Origin: Arion vulgaris
Lineage: Eukaryota; Mollusca; Gastropoda; Stylommatophora; Arionidae
Length of the DNA stretch: 64,000 bases
Direction: 5' to 3'
NCBI GenBank assembly: GCA_020796225.1
Contig: CM036755.1
Coordinates: 45,674,306 to 45,738,305, forward strand
The position numbers were made by a program, and so were the translations under genes. The notes under the pieces are model-generated. The model saw only the letters and a list, made by a program, of their open reading frames with translations. It did no database searches and was not told the DNA's origin. Positions 1 through 12,700 of this stretch are shown piece after piece. Numbering within the stretch: the stretch's first letter is position 1; the number at the start of each line of letters is the position of its first letter.

Positions 1-195
1 AAGAGCGATTGTACATTGTGCCAGTTATGAACTTACAAGTAGGCCAGCACATCCGACTTCTGCGATGCTTTTATTTACTAGGGTAGCTTCCCTAGGTCCC
101 TACCTCAGTCACCTCTTACTGCCTTTCTTGCAGGTTGCAGTGGTACTATTCTTTGCGCCCCCTCGGCAACACACATGCGCCACTTGGTATGAAAG
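1..195 (-). mobile_element. SINE-A copy, cut by window edge
   Basis: The segment matches the SINE-A body: AAGAGCGATTG, then GTAGGCCAGCACATCC, then CTAGGGTAGCTTCC, ending in the head sequence near 183. The tail half lies outside the window. About twenty further copies in the window support the family. Confidence 0.85.
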
Positions 196-239
196 CATAT
201 AAAGTTTCTTAGAACAAGCACATACAAGATCTACATCCA

Positions 240-540
240 CACCCCCCTTTTATAAAAAGTAAATGGTGAAGAGAGAAGAACACTTTTATAAATAAGTAAA
301 TGGTGGAAGAAGAGAAAGGACACTTTTATAAATAAGTAAATGGTGGAAGGAAGACACTTTTATAAAAAGTAAATGTTGGAAGAAGAACACTTTTATAAAT
401 AAGAAAATGGTGGAAGTGAAGACACTTTTATAAATAAGTAAATGGTGGAAGGAGACACTTATAAAAGTAAATAGAGACACTTTTATAAAGAAGTAAATAA
501 GACACTTTTATAAAAAGTATGTCAGAAGAAGAAGACACTC
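240..540. repeat. Degenerate tandem repeat, unit about 30-40 bp
   Basis: Units built on CACTTTTATAAATAAGTAAA followed by a purine-rich stretch (TGGTGGAAGAAGA) recur about eight times with variable length. The array lies 3' of RPF2, beyond its likely poly(A) signal. No coding role is seen. Confidence 0.7.
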
Positions 541-607
541 ATACCAAATATTACTAGTAATAAATACAACAAACTGCATCCAGATTTTTCCCCAGGTATT
601 ACGTTTG

Positions 608-613
608 TTTATT
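608..613 (-). promoter_or_regulatory. Candidate poly(A) signal of RPF2
   Basis: TTTATT on the plus strand reads AATAAA on the minus strand, 182 nt downstream of the RPF2 stop codon. The position is plausible for a short 3' UTR. There is no transcript evidence. Confidence 0.45.
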
Positions 614-794
614 TTTCTTGGACAATCTTTCATAAATAATTACATCGACTAATACAGTCTACATTCATTCTTCCAATCTCACATTCTCTCAACACATCAC
701 TCATTTGATTTCACCCACTCATATTCAAATCACAAGTACAAAGTAAACAATACTGCAAAATTGATATACAGAACATATCAATCAAGAAACAGGA

Positions 795-3700
795 TCAATT
801 TTCGTCTTTTGCTACTCCTGTGTCTGTCTTCTTTGTTTTCTTTTCTGCTGGGCCCTTTCTTTTCAATCCCTTCAACTTTCTAGCTTGTAGTTTCTCAAAG
901 TTCTGTGTCTTCATGTGAACACGACCAAGCTTGTTGCCGAGATCATCTCGTGAGATATTCTTCTTCTTCTTTGGCTGGAGAATAAATATAATAGTATTAG
1001 TTTTATAAAGAAATATTGTGGCTACAGACACAAATAAATATAATAGTATTAGTTTTATAAAGAAATATTGTGGCTACAGACACAAATAAATATAATAATA
1101 TTAGTTTTATAAAGAAATATTGTGGCTACAGACACAAATAAATATAATAATATTAGTTTTATAAAGAAATATTGTGGCTACAGACACAAATAAATAAAAG
1201 GAACAGCGGACAAAACCGCACAAGGGTCAATGAGCTGGCAGTGATTAAGACCCTACCCCCATGCAGTGGCCATGTGAACGGTGTGCAAGTAGGGTGGGGG
1301 ACACTGATAATAAGGAAAGCATGCCTTCACACATAAATCAACCAGAAGCGATATACCAGGTGCCAGAGTATGCCAGAATTTATAGTTTGCGACGTAAAAG
1401 ATAGTGAAATAGTTATAATAAAAACTATCACAGACTATGTCTTGTCAGATCAAATTTGTTAGTGGTCTCTGCGGTGCAGACATTCGGTGCCTGCCTCTCG
1501 TTCTAAAGGTACTCTCCCATGTGAGGCTATCAATATATTTTTCCAGGTACAATCGAGTTCCTAGCCCAGAAATAAACGATAAAACATATCTCACGTAAGG
1601 CGTAAGAACCCTTGACTGTTCAAAAATCAAGACGAGCAGGCTGAAGAACCACTGCTCTTGCAAAATTCATTTTTAAAAAAGATTTTTATCGAAAATTCCT
1701 ACAAAAATTTCCACCATCTTCTAAATTATATCAAGGACCACGCCAGAGAGTTTGTGCACTTCCATTGAGATTTCTGTGTTAAAAAGTATCGGAGCACACA
1801 TGGTTACTCACCTAAGTGCAATGATAATAGTCATATCAGTTAATCAATCTGATCAAATAGTTTCTGAGAACTCGCTCAGGTTGGTTTCTGGCAGCCTGTG
1901 TAAGTTGGAGAAATTGCACACATTGTGCTCCATAGGGTTCTTGTAATTGTAAGGGCCCTTGCAAAAGATTTCTTTTTCTTTTTGTGCGTACAAGTATCAG
2001 GCATATGAATAGTGTATATATTGCTACTCACAGCATGAGAAAAGAAGACTTAAGATCATTGTCACCTCTGCTGAAATGTTCTCCCATCAAAATTCATGAA
2101 CTAGTGGCTAGGTGGAGTAATGCGATAACAAGGTAACCAAAACACTAAAGACTGCTCAGTTTAAGTATCACAAGACTTCCTCGTCCCATACTATGAACAT
2201 GAAACATTCAAGCAGTAGAAGATTAGATTGCATGCGCATGTAGGGGAAAGGAAGATACGATAGTCTCATGCGAACGGCAATGTAATGTTCTGTGATATTT
2301 TTAATGGAAGAGGGTAACAATGCCAGAACCATTCTAGCTCAATATGGATATCTGAAATATGCCTCAAGTCGTAAGTAGATTACTTTCTATCTGGTTTCCA
2401 ATCAAATTTAAAGGAGATTAAAAAAGTACTGAGTTGCTTTGAATAAAGCCTTTGAATTCTCATCATTGTGGAAAAACTAACATTTTTTGACTAAAACCAG
2501 GCAGGCTCAAACAAAGAAGTTTTCCAAAGAAAAAGCAATTACCAATTGACCGTCTGTAAAAAATGAAATGGAGACGGGTCACAAAATTCACGTATAGTCT
2601 CATGCGAGAAAAAGCGGGCAATTGGCATAATGAAAATGTTTCATGTGATATATATATTTAAACAAACATGGCCATAAAAAACAATTCAACAACTAAAAAC
2701 AGTATGGAATGGAATTGATACTGAAAAATAAGATCCGGAATACTAAGAGCATGCATATTCAATAAGGCAGTGGAAAATATATATGTACTTTTGAATTCAA
2801 GTGTTACAGACGAGTCCTTTGTATATCATGGACAGAGAAGAGAACAAATAGACCTATCCAGAGAGCATTCAAAATCAAAGAAAACTGGTTGATGCTACAA
2901 ACTGAAGTAGTTTGGACATATAAAAAAGGCACGAAGGGTTGAAGAAAACCATTATGGAAGGAAACACCCGGCAAAGAGGTAGGAGGAAAATCCGTGAGAA
3001 GATGGATTCAGGATGTAACTGATGGTTTGAGCATGACGGCTGCAGACAGGACACCTGACCTATGAGAGAGAGAATTTCAAGGACTGACAGTGTGGTAAAG
3101 TTCTGCTTAGAACAATCTATTTGATGATATATTTATTTATAGAGTTTGGTATGTCTTGTTCTTAATTGAAAGATTATGATCTACCTACTATGCCGTCACA
3201 GTCCTTGTAATTTGTTAATCCTTGTTACAAAAATTAGAATACTAATCCTGACTAAATGAAAAATACTAACACATGAAATCTACCTATGCAGTTGGAGAAG
3301 ACATGCCTGTATGTCAGGGGACACTGATAATAACATAAGCAGGCCTTCATGCAAAAGTCAGTCAGAAGCCCTGACTACGCCTGAATTCGTAGTGGGCAAA
3401 TGCAGAATAACACAGGGGAAAACTTATAAGAAAACATAATCCATTTGGAGAAAGAAAACGATCCACCAAGAAATACTGACTACACCAGACGACATGGCAC
3501 AATATGATGATGATGATACAGACGTTTAAATAACATACCTTAGCTGTCAATGGTTTCTTCAGGGCTCGTTTAAATAGGTCATCTGAGGCATATCTTGTTC
3601 TTCTCATGCTCAGATCTAAACTTGGACCCATGAACTCCAGCTCAACCCTAGGGGTTCTGGATCCAGACTTTTTCAATAAAACCCTGCAAAGACAAGACAA

Positions 3701-6700
3701 ATATAGACTGTTTAGGATCACAGTGAGTTGAATTGCCAATTAGGATCGGGGTTGCCAATATGGTGGATGTGTTAATTCTAAAGCAATAAAGTGTGCAATA
3801 TCTACAGACCCTAGTGTCTAAACTGTGCAAGTAGCACAGGGTCATCTTGCAGTGGATACCGTCTCACTGTGGAATACCAGGAAATGAAACAGCAGACAGA
3901 CTGACCAAGGATGATGCTGCATGAAAGCAACTGAATGTGCCAGTTACCATCAAAAGAAAAGGATAATTAAACCAATCAGAAAGCCCCCCCAATACCCACA
4001 CAAGACAACTACCAAAATGTTAGTAGATTAGAATAAGTTGTCATTCTGCGACTTAACAGGACACAATGACTCCGCCACAGCCACATGTATACACAATTCA
4101 AGCTGGCAATTCAGCCATGTGTACATGCACATCAGACTGCAGAGCACATACTTCAAGATTGCCCCAACATGATATAGTGAGGCAAACTCACTGGCCTAAC
4201 AAAACAACATTTGACATAAAACTACACGGACCTCTGTGTGAGCTACAAAAGACAGTGATGTTCATACAAGACAACGTTAAATATGTAGTAGACAATATTT
4301 TAAGCAAATTTGTGCAATGTTTCTTGTGTTGACAGTGTGACTGGTGCAGTTTCTGGTCATATGGAGTCTGGGTTGCCAATATAGTGGATATGATAATTTT
4401 AAAGCAATAAACTGTGAACTGTTCTTGTGTTGACAGTGTGACCAAACCTGCAAGACTATCAGCACGCTCATTTCTCCTTATACCTGCATGCCCTGGCACG
4501 CAGAAAAAAACTGATAGTTGTCACCTAGACCTCTTGGACCACATTCTCCAACCTTAGTTGCATATACAAAATAAAACATTGAGATACAAATGTTAGAAAT
4601 TACCTGTAGTTGCGGATGTATATTTTCCCATTGACTGCATGTACACTCAACACATGCTCTAACCCAGTCAGACAGACTTTGTTCACATTTTCCCCACGGA
4701 AGAAATCTGAAAAAACAAACAATAAAAAAACACCAATAACTTTACGTCTTTCTTGTGGGTTTTTTTATTGTAGAATATCAGAAAATATATTGTATGGATA
4801 ATAGTTCTATAGATATTTATTTCTCTTGTACATAGGGCCCTGCAAGTAATTTCTCCATTCCACTCTGTCCTGGACAACTTGCTCAATCTTTCATGGAATT
4901 GAGCCTGATATTTCTCACCACTCTCAGTAAACTTTGTTTCAGGGTTACCCTAGGGTGTCCTCTCTTTCTTGAACTCTTTGCCTCCCACTTCAATGCCTGT
5001 TTTGGAATTGTTTGATTCTTAAGTATGTCTCTAGTTTCCAACATATCTCCTCCTTCTTGTAACAGTTGCTACTAGTGGTTGACCAAACATTTCTATAGAC
5101 AAATAGTGTGTGAATAGACAAAGTAGGGATATTAGTTATGCAGATAGATAAACTAGTAGTGTATGAATAGACAGGGTAGCATCCGTTCAAACCATTTGAA
5201 TGGAAAGTATTTTTCTATATTTATATATATCGCCTGTGTGGCGACGGTACCACAAGGAAGCAAAGAATAATACCACTGCGACCCACAAGGCATGTTGTAA
5301 GAGGTGACTGAGGTAGGGGCCTAGGAAGCTACCCTAGTAAATAAAAGTGTCGCAGAAATCAGATGTGCTGGCCTACTTGTAGGCGCATAACTGGCACAAC
5401 GTACAATCACTCTTAGGCTCAGATCAAATACAAATCACACAGTGGTTAACAAGTGGTCAATATGGAGCGTTCGAAGAAGAAGATATATATAAAAACATAG
5501 ACTAAAGAGAGCTGGCATCTAACAAAATAAATGTGGGACAACCATTTCTTCTTGAAAAAGATGCGGGAAGTCTCGAAGATGTGTTGCATGATTCACTCTT
5601 GACAATTGTGAAAAGGCATAAACTTGTGTGATTCGGGCATGTGATGAGACATGGCTAACCCTCCAAGATTATCCTACAGGGAACAGTTGAGGGTGGCAGA
5701 AGGAAAGGAGGGCTAAGAAAATCCTGGTTTTACAATATCAAGAGCTGGTCAGGACAGAGTTTCTTCACACTTGCTCAAAGAGTTGAAGACATCATGGCAT
5801 GCTTTTGTGCTGATGTCTCAACAGTGACACCCTACGACCTAATGGATTACGGACTTTATTATTAGGCCCCTACTACATGTAGAACAGGCACATTCGAACT
5901 TTGGCCAAAACAACAATGTAAACTCTTGACTATATTGACTAAAATCTCAAAACAATATAACAGGATTGGCTCAGAGTCGAATCTCAACTCACAATAATAT
6001 TTCATAATACTTCTTCTTCTCTGCATTCTCACTAGATTGGGACTTGGATTCTCTAATAAAGCAGCTGACTGTCTCAGATTATCATCCACGCCATACATTT
6101 TGTCTTGGACACTAGTGTAAGTGGGCCACCTCTTTCTTCTCAAGTCTGCATACGGGGCAGTTCTGTAGGATATAATTCCTATGATTTCTGCTTCCCATTT
6201 GTGCCGACCTCTTCCTGCAGTAAGTTTTGGCCACCCTTGGATGGTGGGTCTGACATTCTTACCGCGTGGCTAAATCTCAGAGGCAGATTGGCGGCCGTAG
6301 AATCCGTTATCCCATTCCTCATTGTGAGGTCGTTGCACCATGTTATGCGCCTTACGGCCTGGTGCATCCGTTTCTGCAAGCATTTGTTTCGGGTTAGCAT
6401 TCCCTAGCGGACACATGCATCGATTTCAGCCAAACCTCCTTAGTCGCCTCTTACGACATGCGTGACAGGTAACAGTGGTTCTATTCTTTGCATCCCAAAT
6501 TTGGGCCCGGTAACCACTCGGGCGATATTTCATAATACTAACGGCAACAAAGTGTCTTCTGGTGCATTCATTCATCAAATAGTTTGTCATGAGCAGAACT
6601 TTGCCACCCTAACAGTTCTTAGGAATTTCTCTCACTCATAGGCCAGATGTCCTGCTCCTGCAGTCGTATTGCTCAAGCCATCAGTTACATCATGAATCCA

Positions 6701-9700
6701 TCTTCTCCCTTCCTCTTGGATGCTCTAGTGCTTCCACTTTGCTATCAATATCTCAATTTCATCTTATTAAGCATCAGAGTTTTCTGATAAGTTCTTCTGA
6801 TAGTCTATTCCTTCCTGCATGATATGGATGCTTCTTTTTGTTTTCCTTGTCCAAGCCTATTCATCTCTGAAATGATTTCTAAATCTGTTTCCAATTAATG
6901 CAGCAGGTCTTCAATTCTTTCTCATTGCTCATTATTTATAGTATTCGCCATACAAGATTTTCTCGACTTATGAGTTCCACTTATCGTCTGAGTAGACGGA
7001 TCAAAATCGGAGGTTGACACTATCTCTACTGCTGCCGACTGATCACTACTCTGGAGTCCTGACTCTTCTGTAATATTCAAAGGCACATATGTTTTTCCAC
7101 TGTCTTGTTAAAAGTCGATGCTTCACACCCATACTTTGCCACTGGGAATATGCATGCACTTAGTATTCTGATCTTTGTTTTCTTATCAGTTCCATTACAT
7201 ACTGTTTACAATTTTTATAAAGTCATGTTTGTTCTTTTAATTTCCGTCACCTCATTTCCATCTGTTGTTAGTAGCGAACCGAGATATTCAAAATTGTTCA
7301 CATTTTCTATCCGATGATAAAAATATTTTAGTTGCTTGTTGAACAGAAAATAAATATTTAAAACACTAAATTTTAAAACTAGTTAAAATTAAAAAAAAGA
7401 TAAGAAAATAACCTATAAACAAATTTTTGAGTCGTTTAGCATCGTCATTCTCTTCAAAGAAGTCTCCAGATATGACAACACATGGCTTCAGTCCTACAGC
7501 TGTTTTCTGAGTCTGTGAAAGATAAACATATGTATCTTATTATTATCAGCCAACTTTCAAAAAGAGATCAGAGCACAATTTCTCAACTCCAAACTCAACA
7601 CATGCCACCAAATACCCAAATGAAGAAAATTCAACCACAACACTCTCCAGAGTGCCAGCTGTGTGCATACATCTAAATTCATCCTTCATGTACCAAGCAC
7701 TAGATGATGTCAGGAAGATCCTCCTTCCTCCAAGTCCAGATAAATGTTACAACTTATACGGAACAAAACAACTTACAAACACATGCAGATATCACTACAT
7801 ATCAGTAGGCGAAGGCAAAGCCCAAGTGCTGTTGGATCTACTGAAGATATATTAATATTTGTTCTTCTCCTTGCAGTCACTAGCTATAAATTCAGGTGTA
7901 GCCAGGGCACCTTGTCTGGCCCTTCTGACTGATTTTGGTGAAGACCTGCTTTCTTTTTTATCAGTGTCCCTCGTCATACAGGCGTGCCTCCTCTGACTTC
8001 AGAGGTATTAACATTTGTAATTTAGATCAGCAAGTAAAGGATCTATAGTCCAACCAAGTAGAATGTTCAGCAGTTTTAAAAAAAGACAAACGATAACTCT
8101 GAATCACAGTTACCTTGATAGAATTCATAGAGACAAACTTGTCCACTCCAAACTCTGCCATATCCAAGACCTGGCCATCAAACAATCTGCCTAGAAATAA
8201 AACATGTTCAAAGAAGTTTTAAATGTCAGTTACTGTTTTCTTCAGGATGAATACATCAACACATACTAGAAAGGTTCTAAATTAAATTATTTTTGTAATT
8301 TTGCGATTGAATAATCATTTGAAATTTGAATTTTTTTTTTTTATCCAGAAGCACTTGAGCAGTCAGCTCTTGGCTGGTTCCATGGACATCGTAACCCTTC
8401 GGTTCGGTACCACGAACACCGTGAATCTGAGGAACCTGTGGCTTTTCTGCCAGCCGCTGGAATTGAACCCCACACAAGAGAGCTAGTCACCCGCAGTCCA
8501 CATGCGCTATGAACACGCTGGGCAGAATTCTGCATTTAAATTCATCTTATGCCCATCTTAACAATCATTTTTTCATCAATTTTCTATTTCATGCATATAA
8601 TCATTTGAAATGAGAATGCCGAGGAAAGCAGTAAATAAAACAAGAGACCATATAAGAAATGAGGAAATTAGAAGAACAGTCGGAACAACACCTGCTATTA
8701 GATTTATTGAAAAACAGAGACTCAAATGGTTTGGCCACTTGGTCAGAATGAACCGAATACACCAGTTGCAAGAGCGTACAACCTGAAAATGGAATCATCA
8801 AGAGGAAAGGGCAGACCAAGAAAAGATGGGTTGATGGAGTTACAGACATCTTAAAACTCCACAATACCTACACCATATCAAGCGACCGACGTCATTATCT
8901 CGGAAACCGATCATCAGTTAAACCTGCTACCCTAGTGGCAAAAAAGAGAAGGACAAAAAAGAAAGAAGAATCATTTGAAAATTGACCATGTATGACAAAA
9001 TATATATCAATTTTCTGTCAAAGAAAAATAGAGCATGTATATATGTGGGGGTGAAAGGGGGGTTACAAAGTTTATGTTGTGCAAAGTGGGCAGAAAATGT
9101 TTGGGAATCTATGTTCTAGAGCAATTGCAGAAGTTGCTCTTGGACTATAATGACATGCATGTTGTCCAGTGTGGTCAATAAGTGATGTTTCCAGAACATC
9201 TACCATGCTAGAAATGAGGGAGTACCGCAGTGGTTAACAAGACTCTACCTGAGTAGGAGTTTCCGACACTAGCATATCACTACACTCCTAGAGTTGTTGA
9301 GTCTACTTAGATAGTCAGGTGTCTCAGTGCTCAAATATATGAAAAAAGGGTGAAAACCCATAATTCCTGGGAGTTCTCTTCGAGTGCTCCATATCGACCA
9401 CTTGTTAAACATCTCTTTGTGATTTCTATATAATCTGAGCATAGAGCGATTGTGTGTTGTGCCAGTTATGCGCTACAAGTAGGCCAGCACATCCAATTTT
9501 AGCGATGAGTTTTATTTACTATGGTAGCTTTCCTATGCCCCTACCTTAGTCACCTCTTACGACATGCCTAGTAAGTTGCAGTGTTACTATTCTTTGCTCC
9601 CCTTGCAATCCAAGGCAACACACAGGTGAATGCGTCTATAAATTCATAACAAGCGAACAACATAAAAATGCTATAGAAACCTCCATGTTGATAAATTCTT

Positions 9701-12700
9701 CTTCTTCACCTTTGAACTCACAACGGAGCACAGGTCTTCAACAAACATCTTCCGGCTCTTTCTGCCATCCCTTCTATGTTTTACCTATCCTTTTAATATC
9801 AGTCTCATGTTCTCTTCTCCAGGTATCTCTAGGCCTTCCTCTACTCTTTCCCTGCTAGTTCCAAAACAGTGCCTGTTTTGCATTGTTTTCTGTCTGTCTT
9901 CTCAGTGTGTCCATCGACTCAGTGTATCTCTTCCTTAGCTCTTTTTCCACTGGTATCTGCTTAGTTCTTTCTCAGAGTTCCTCGTTTGTAATCTTACCAC
10001 TCAGTACCTCTGTTCTTCATAAATGGATGTTTATGTAGAATAAAGGGCCTGAGATGTTGATAGTTAGTAAACACAAATTCTAAAACACGGTCATCTCACC
10101 TATTACCAAGTTATTGGGTCTCTTTTTGGAATGGCAGCCAAACATGAAGAGAGAGCAATCTGCCTTGGATGAGAAGAACTCCTGAAACAGCAATTAACAA
10201 TTTATATGATTAGTGAAATGTAAATCATGACATATTCTTTACATGACATCGTTAACAACCACAGTAAAAGAGTTGATTTTCTAGGCACCACTTATATGTT
10301 CAGAAGTTTGTCATTGCTTTCTGAACAGTGAGATATATTTATCGCTTGTAAAAGTCAGGAATCAAATTTCCTTTTCTCTCTCTCGCGATCTCCAAAATTT
10401 CCTTCTAAACTGCCTGCCGCTAAGCTTGAACCAGGTACTTTTGGGTTGTGATCAAGCGCCCTACCAATGAGCCACGGATGGCCACTATGTTTATGATTAA
10501 TTTATGGCTGAAATAGCATCAATCAAATCGGTACGTTTATTTGTGTTTGATCTTTTCAACAAAGTTAACCACTCTTTGTGATCTGTGAGGTTTGTGTTCA
10601 GAACGTAGTGCACTGCACCCTATTAGTAACCTAATAATAATAGCTGTCCATCTCAAGCGATGATGACAAGTCTCAGACATGTTCTTCTGCACCACTCTGG
10701 TGTGTGCGGAGGTGACTGTAGAGTTCAATCCTAGAACACAATCCCCTACCACTGGTGGGGCATACATGATCAAGGTTAAACGTGCGTGTTGTGTGTTCTG
10801 TCTTTTCGCGCAACTCATTTTCTTTGTGCCTCAACGGCACGATGATTCTTAGCTATGCGGGTTCCTCTTGTGTTGTTACAGCGCCACAGTTGGCAACCTT
10901 GCGCAAGGAATTCTCAGCACATGGTGTCTATAAAGCACTCTTTCTGTCCACCAGCAGAACATCTGCCCTCTTCAAGTTCGCCATACATCAACTATTTTGG
11001 GATGAGTTTATTAGACATCCGAGCAACGTGACCTGCCCATCTCTCTTGGGCCTTCTGCAACAGGGTGTTGACGCTTGGGATTCTTGTTCTTGTGAGGATT
11101 TTGCTATCTGGAATTGTGTCCAGCCATTTTTTTTAACCTACGGCACGTATGACAGGCAATTTTCAATTTCATACAAAATATATGCATATTATTCAACAGC
11201 ACCACAAATTTATACAGACAGGTAACTCTAAGATTTTACAAATAGGAAAAACCCAGCTTTAGAGTGCCAGATTTGAAGTTATACTGTAGCATGGTACCGA
11301 AGAATATTCCCTTTATCCATCTTCCAACTCCCCAACAATCGTAGCCCTGCCAGTCAATATATCAGCTCATTCATTATCCCTGCATACCATCTTCACTTAT
11401 CTCATCCCAGAAACTGTAAAATATACTTACAACTGTACTTTGATCCTCAAATGGTCTGGTTGCATTTTTTCTAAGAATGCAGAAACAAACAAAACAATAA
11501 TTAATCAAAGAGCATCATATCAAAAGTTTATAAGCATATCTTCCTTTTCTTGCTGAAATATTGACTATATATTCAATGTTGTCTCTTGTATCCTTCCTTC
11601 CTTTCCTTGAAATATTGTCTATATATTCAATGTTGTCTCTGTATCCTTCCTTCCTTTCGCTTAAATATTGTCTATTATTCAATGTTGTCTCTTGTATCCT
11701 TCCTTCCTTTCGTTGCTTGAAATATTGTCTATATATTCAATGTTGTCTCTTGTATCCTTACTTCATTTCGTTGCTTGAAATATTGTCTATATATTCAATG
11801 TTGTCTCTTGTATCCTTTCTTCCTTTCATTCACTTGAAATATTGTCTATATATTCAATGTTGTCTCTTGTATCCTTCCTTCCTTTCGTTGGCTTGAAGCA
11901 GTGTCTATATATTCATTGTTGTCTCTTGTATCCTTCCTTCCTTTCGTTTGCTTGAAGCAGTGTCTATATATTCATTGTTGTCTCTTGTATCCTTCCTTCC
12001 TTTCGTTGGCTTGAAGCAGTGTCTATATATTCAAAATTGTATCTTGTATCCTTCCTTCCTTATGTTGCTTGAAATATTGTCTATATATTCAATGTTGTCT
12101 CTTGTATAAACTTCACTGTCTTTTGAAGCTCACACAGAGGTCTGTATAGTTTTATGTCAAGTGTTGTTTCACTAGGCTAGTGAGTTTGCCCCAGTATACA
12201 TATTCGGGGCAGTCTTGAAGTATATGCCCTGCAGTCTGATGTGACTGTCCACATTTATACATGGCTGAATTGCTACTATTGAATTTTGTATACATGTGGC
12301 TGGATTGTGTCCTGTTCTGAGACGCAGAATGACAATTGTTCAAATCTGCTCATATTATAGTAATTGTCTTGTGTTGGTATAGATGGTGTTCTAATTGAGT
12401 TAATAAGCCTTTTATTTTGGTGGTGGGTAACTGGCATATCTGGTTCTTTCCTGTAGCACCTTCCTTGGCCAGTCAGGCTGCTGTTTAATTTCCTGGTATT
12501 CCACAGTGAGATGGTATCCACTTCAAGACAACCTTGTGCTGCGCGCACAGTTTAGACAGACATATTGCAGACTGTGTCACAGCAAGAAACTTCATTTTGG
12601 GTAGAGGAGAGGAGGGGGTTCCGCTATGAATTCAGATGTAGTCACTGCATCTAATATGACATTTCTGACTGATTTTTGTGTGATGGCTTGCTTTTCTTAT

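Noticed and set aside
6180..6400. 100- and 73-codon ORFs on opposite strands
   Set aside because: The segment lies between a LINE tail and a SINE-B head. No motif was recognised, and overlapping frames on both strands suggest chance.
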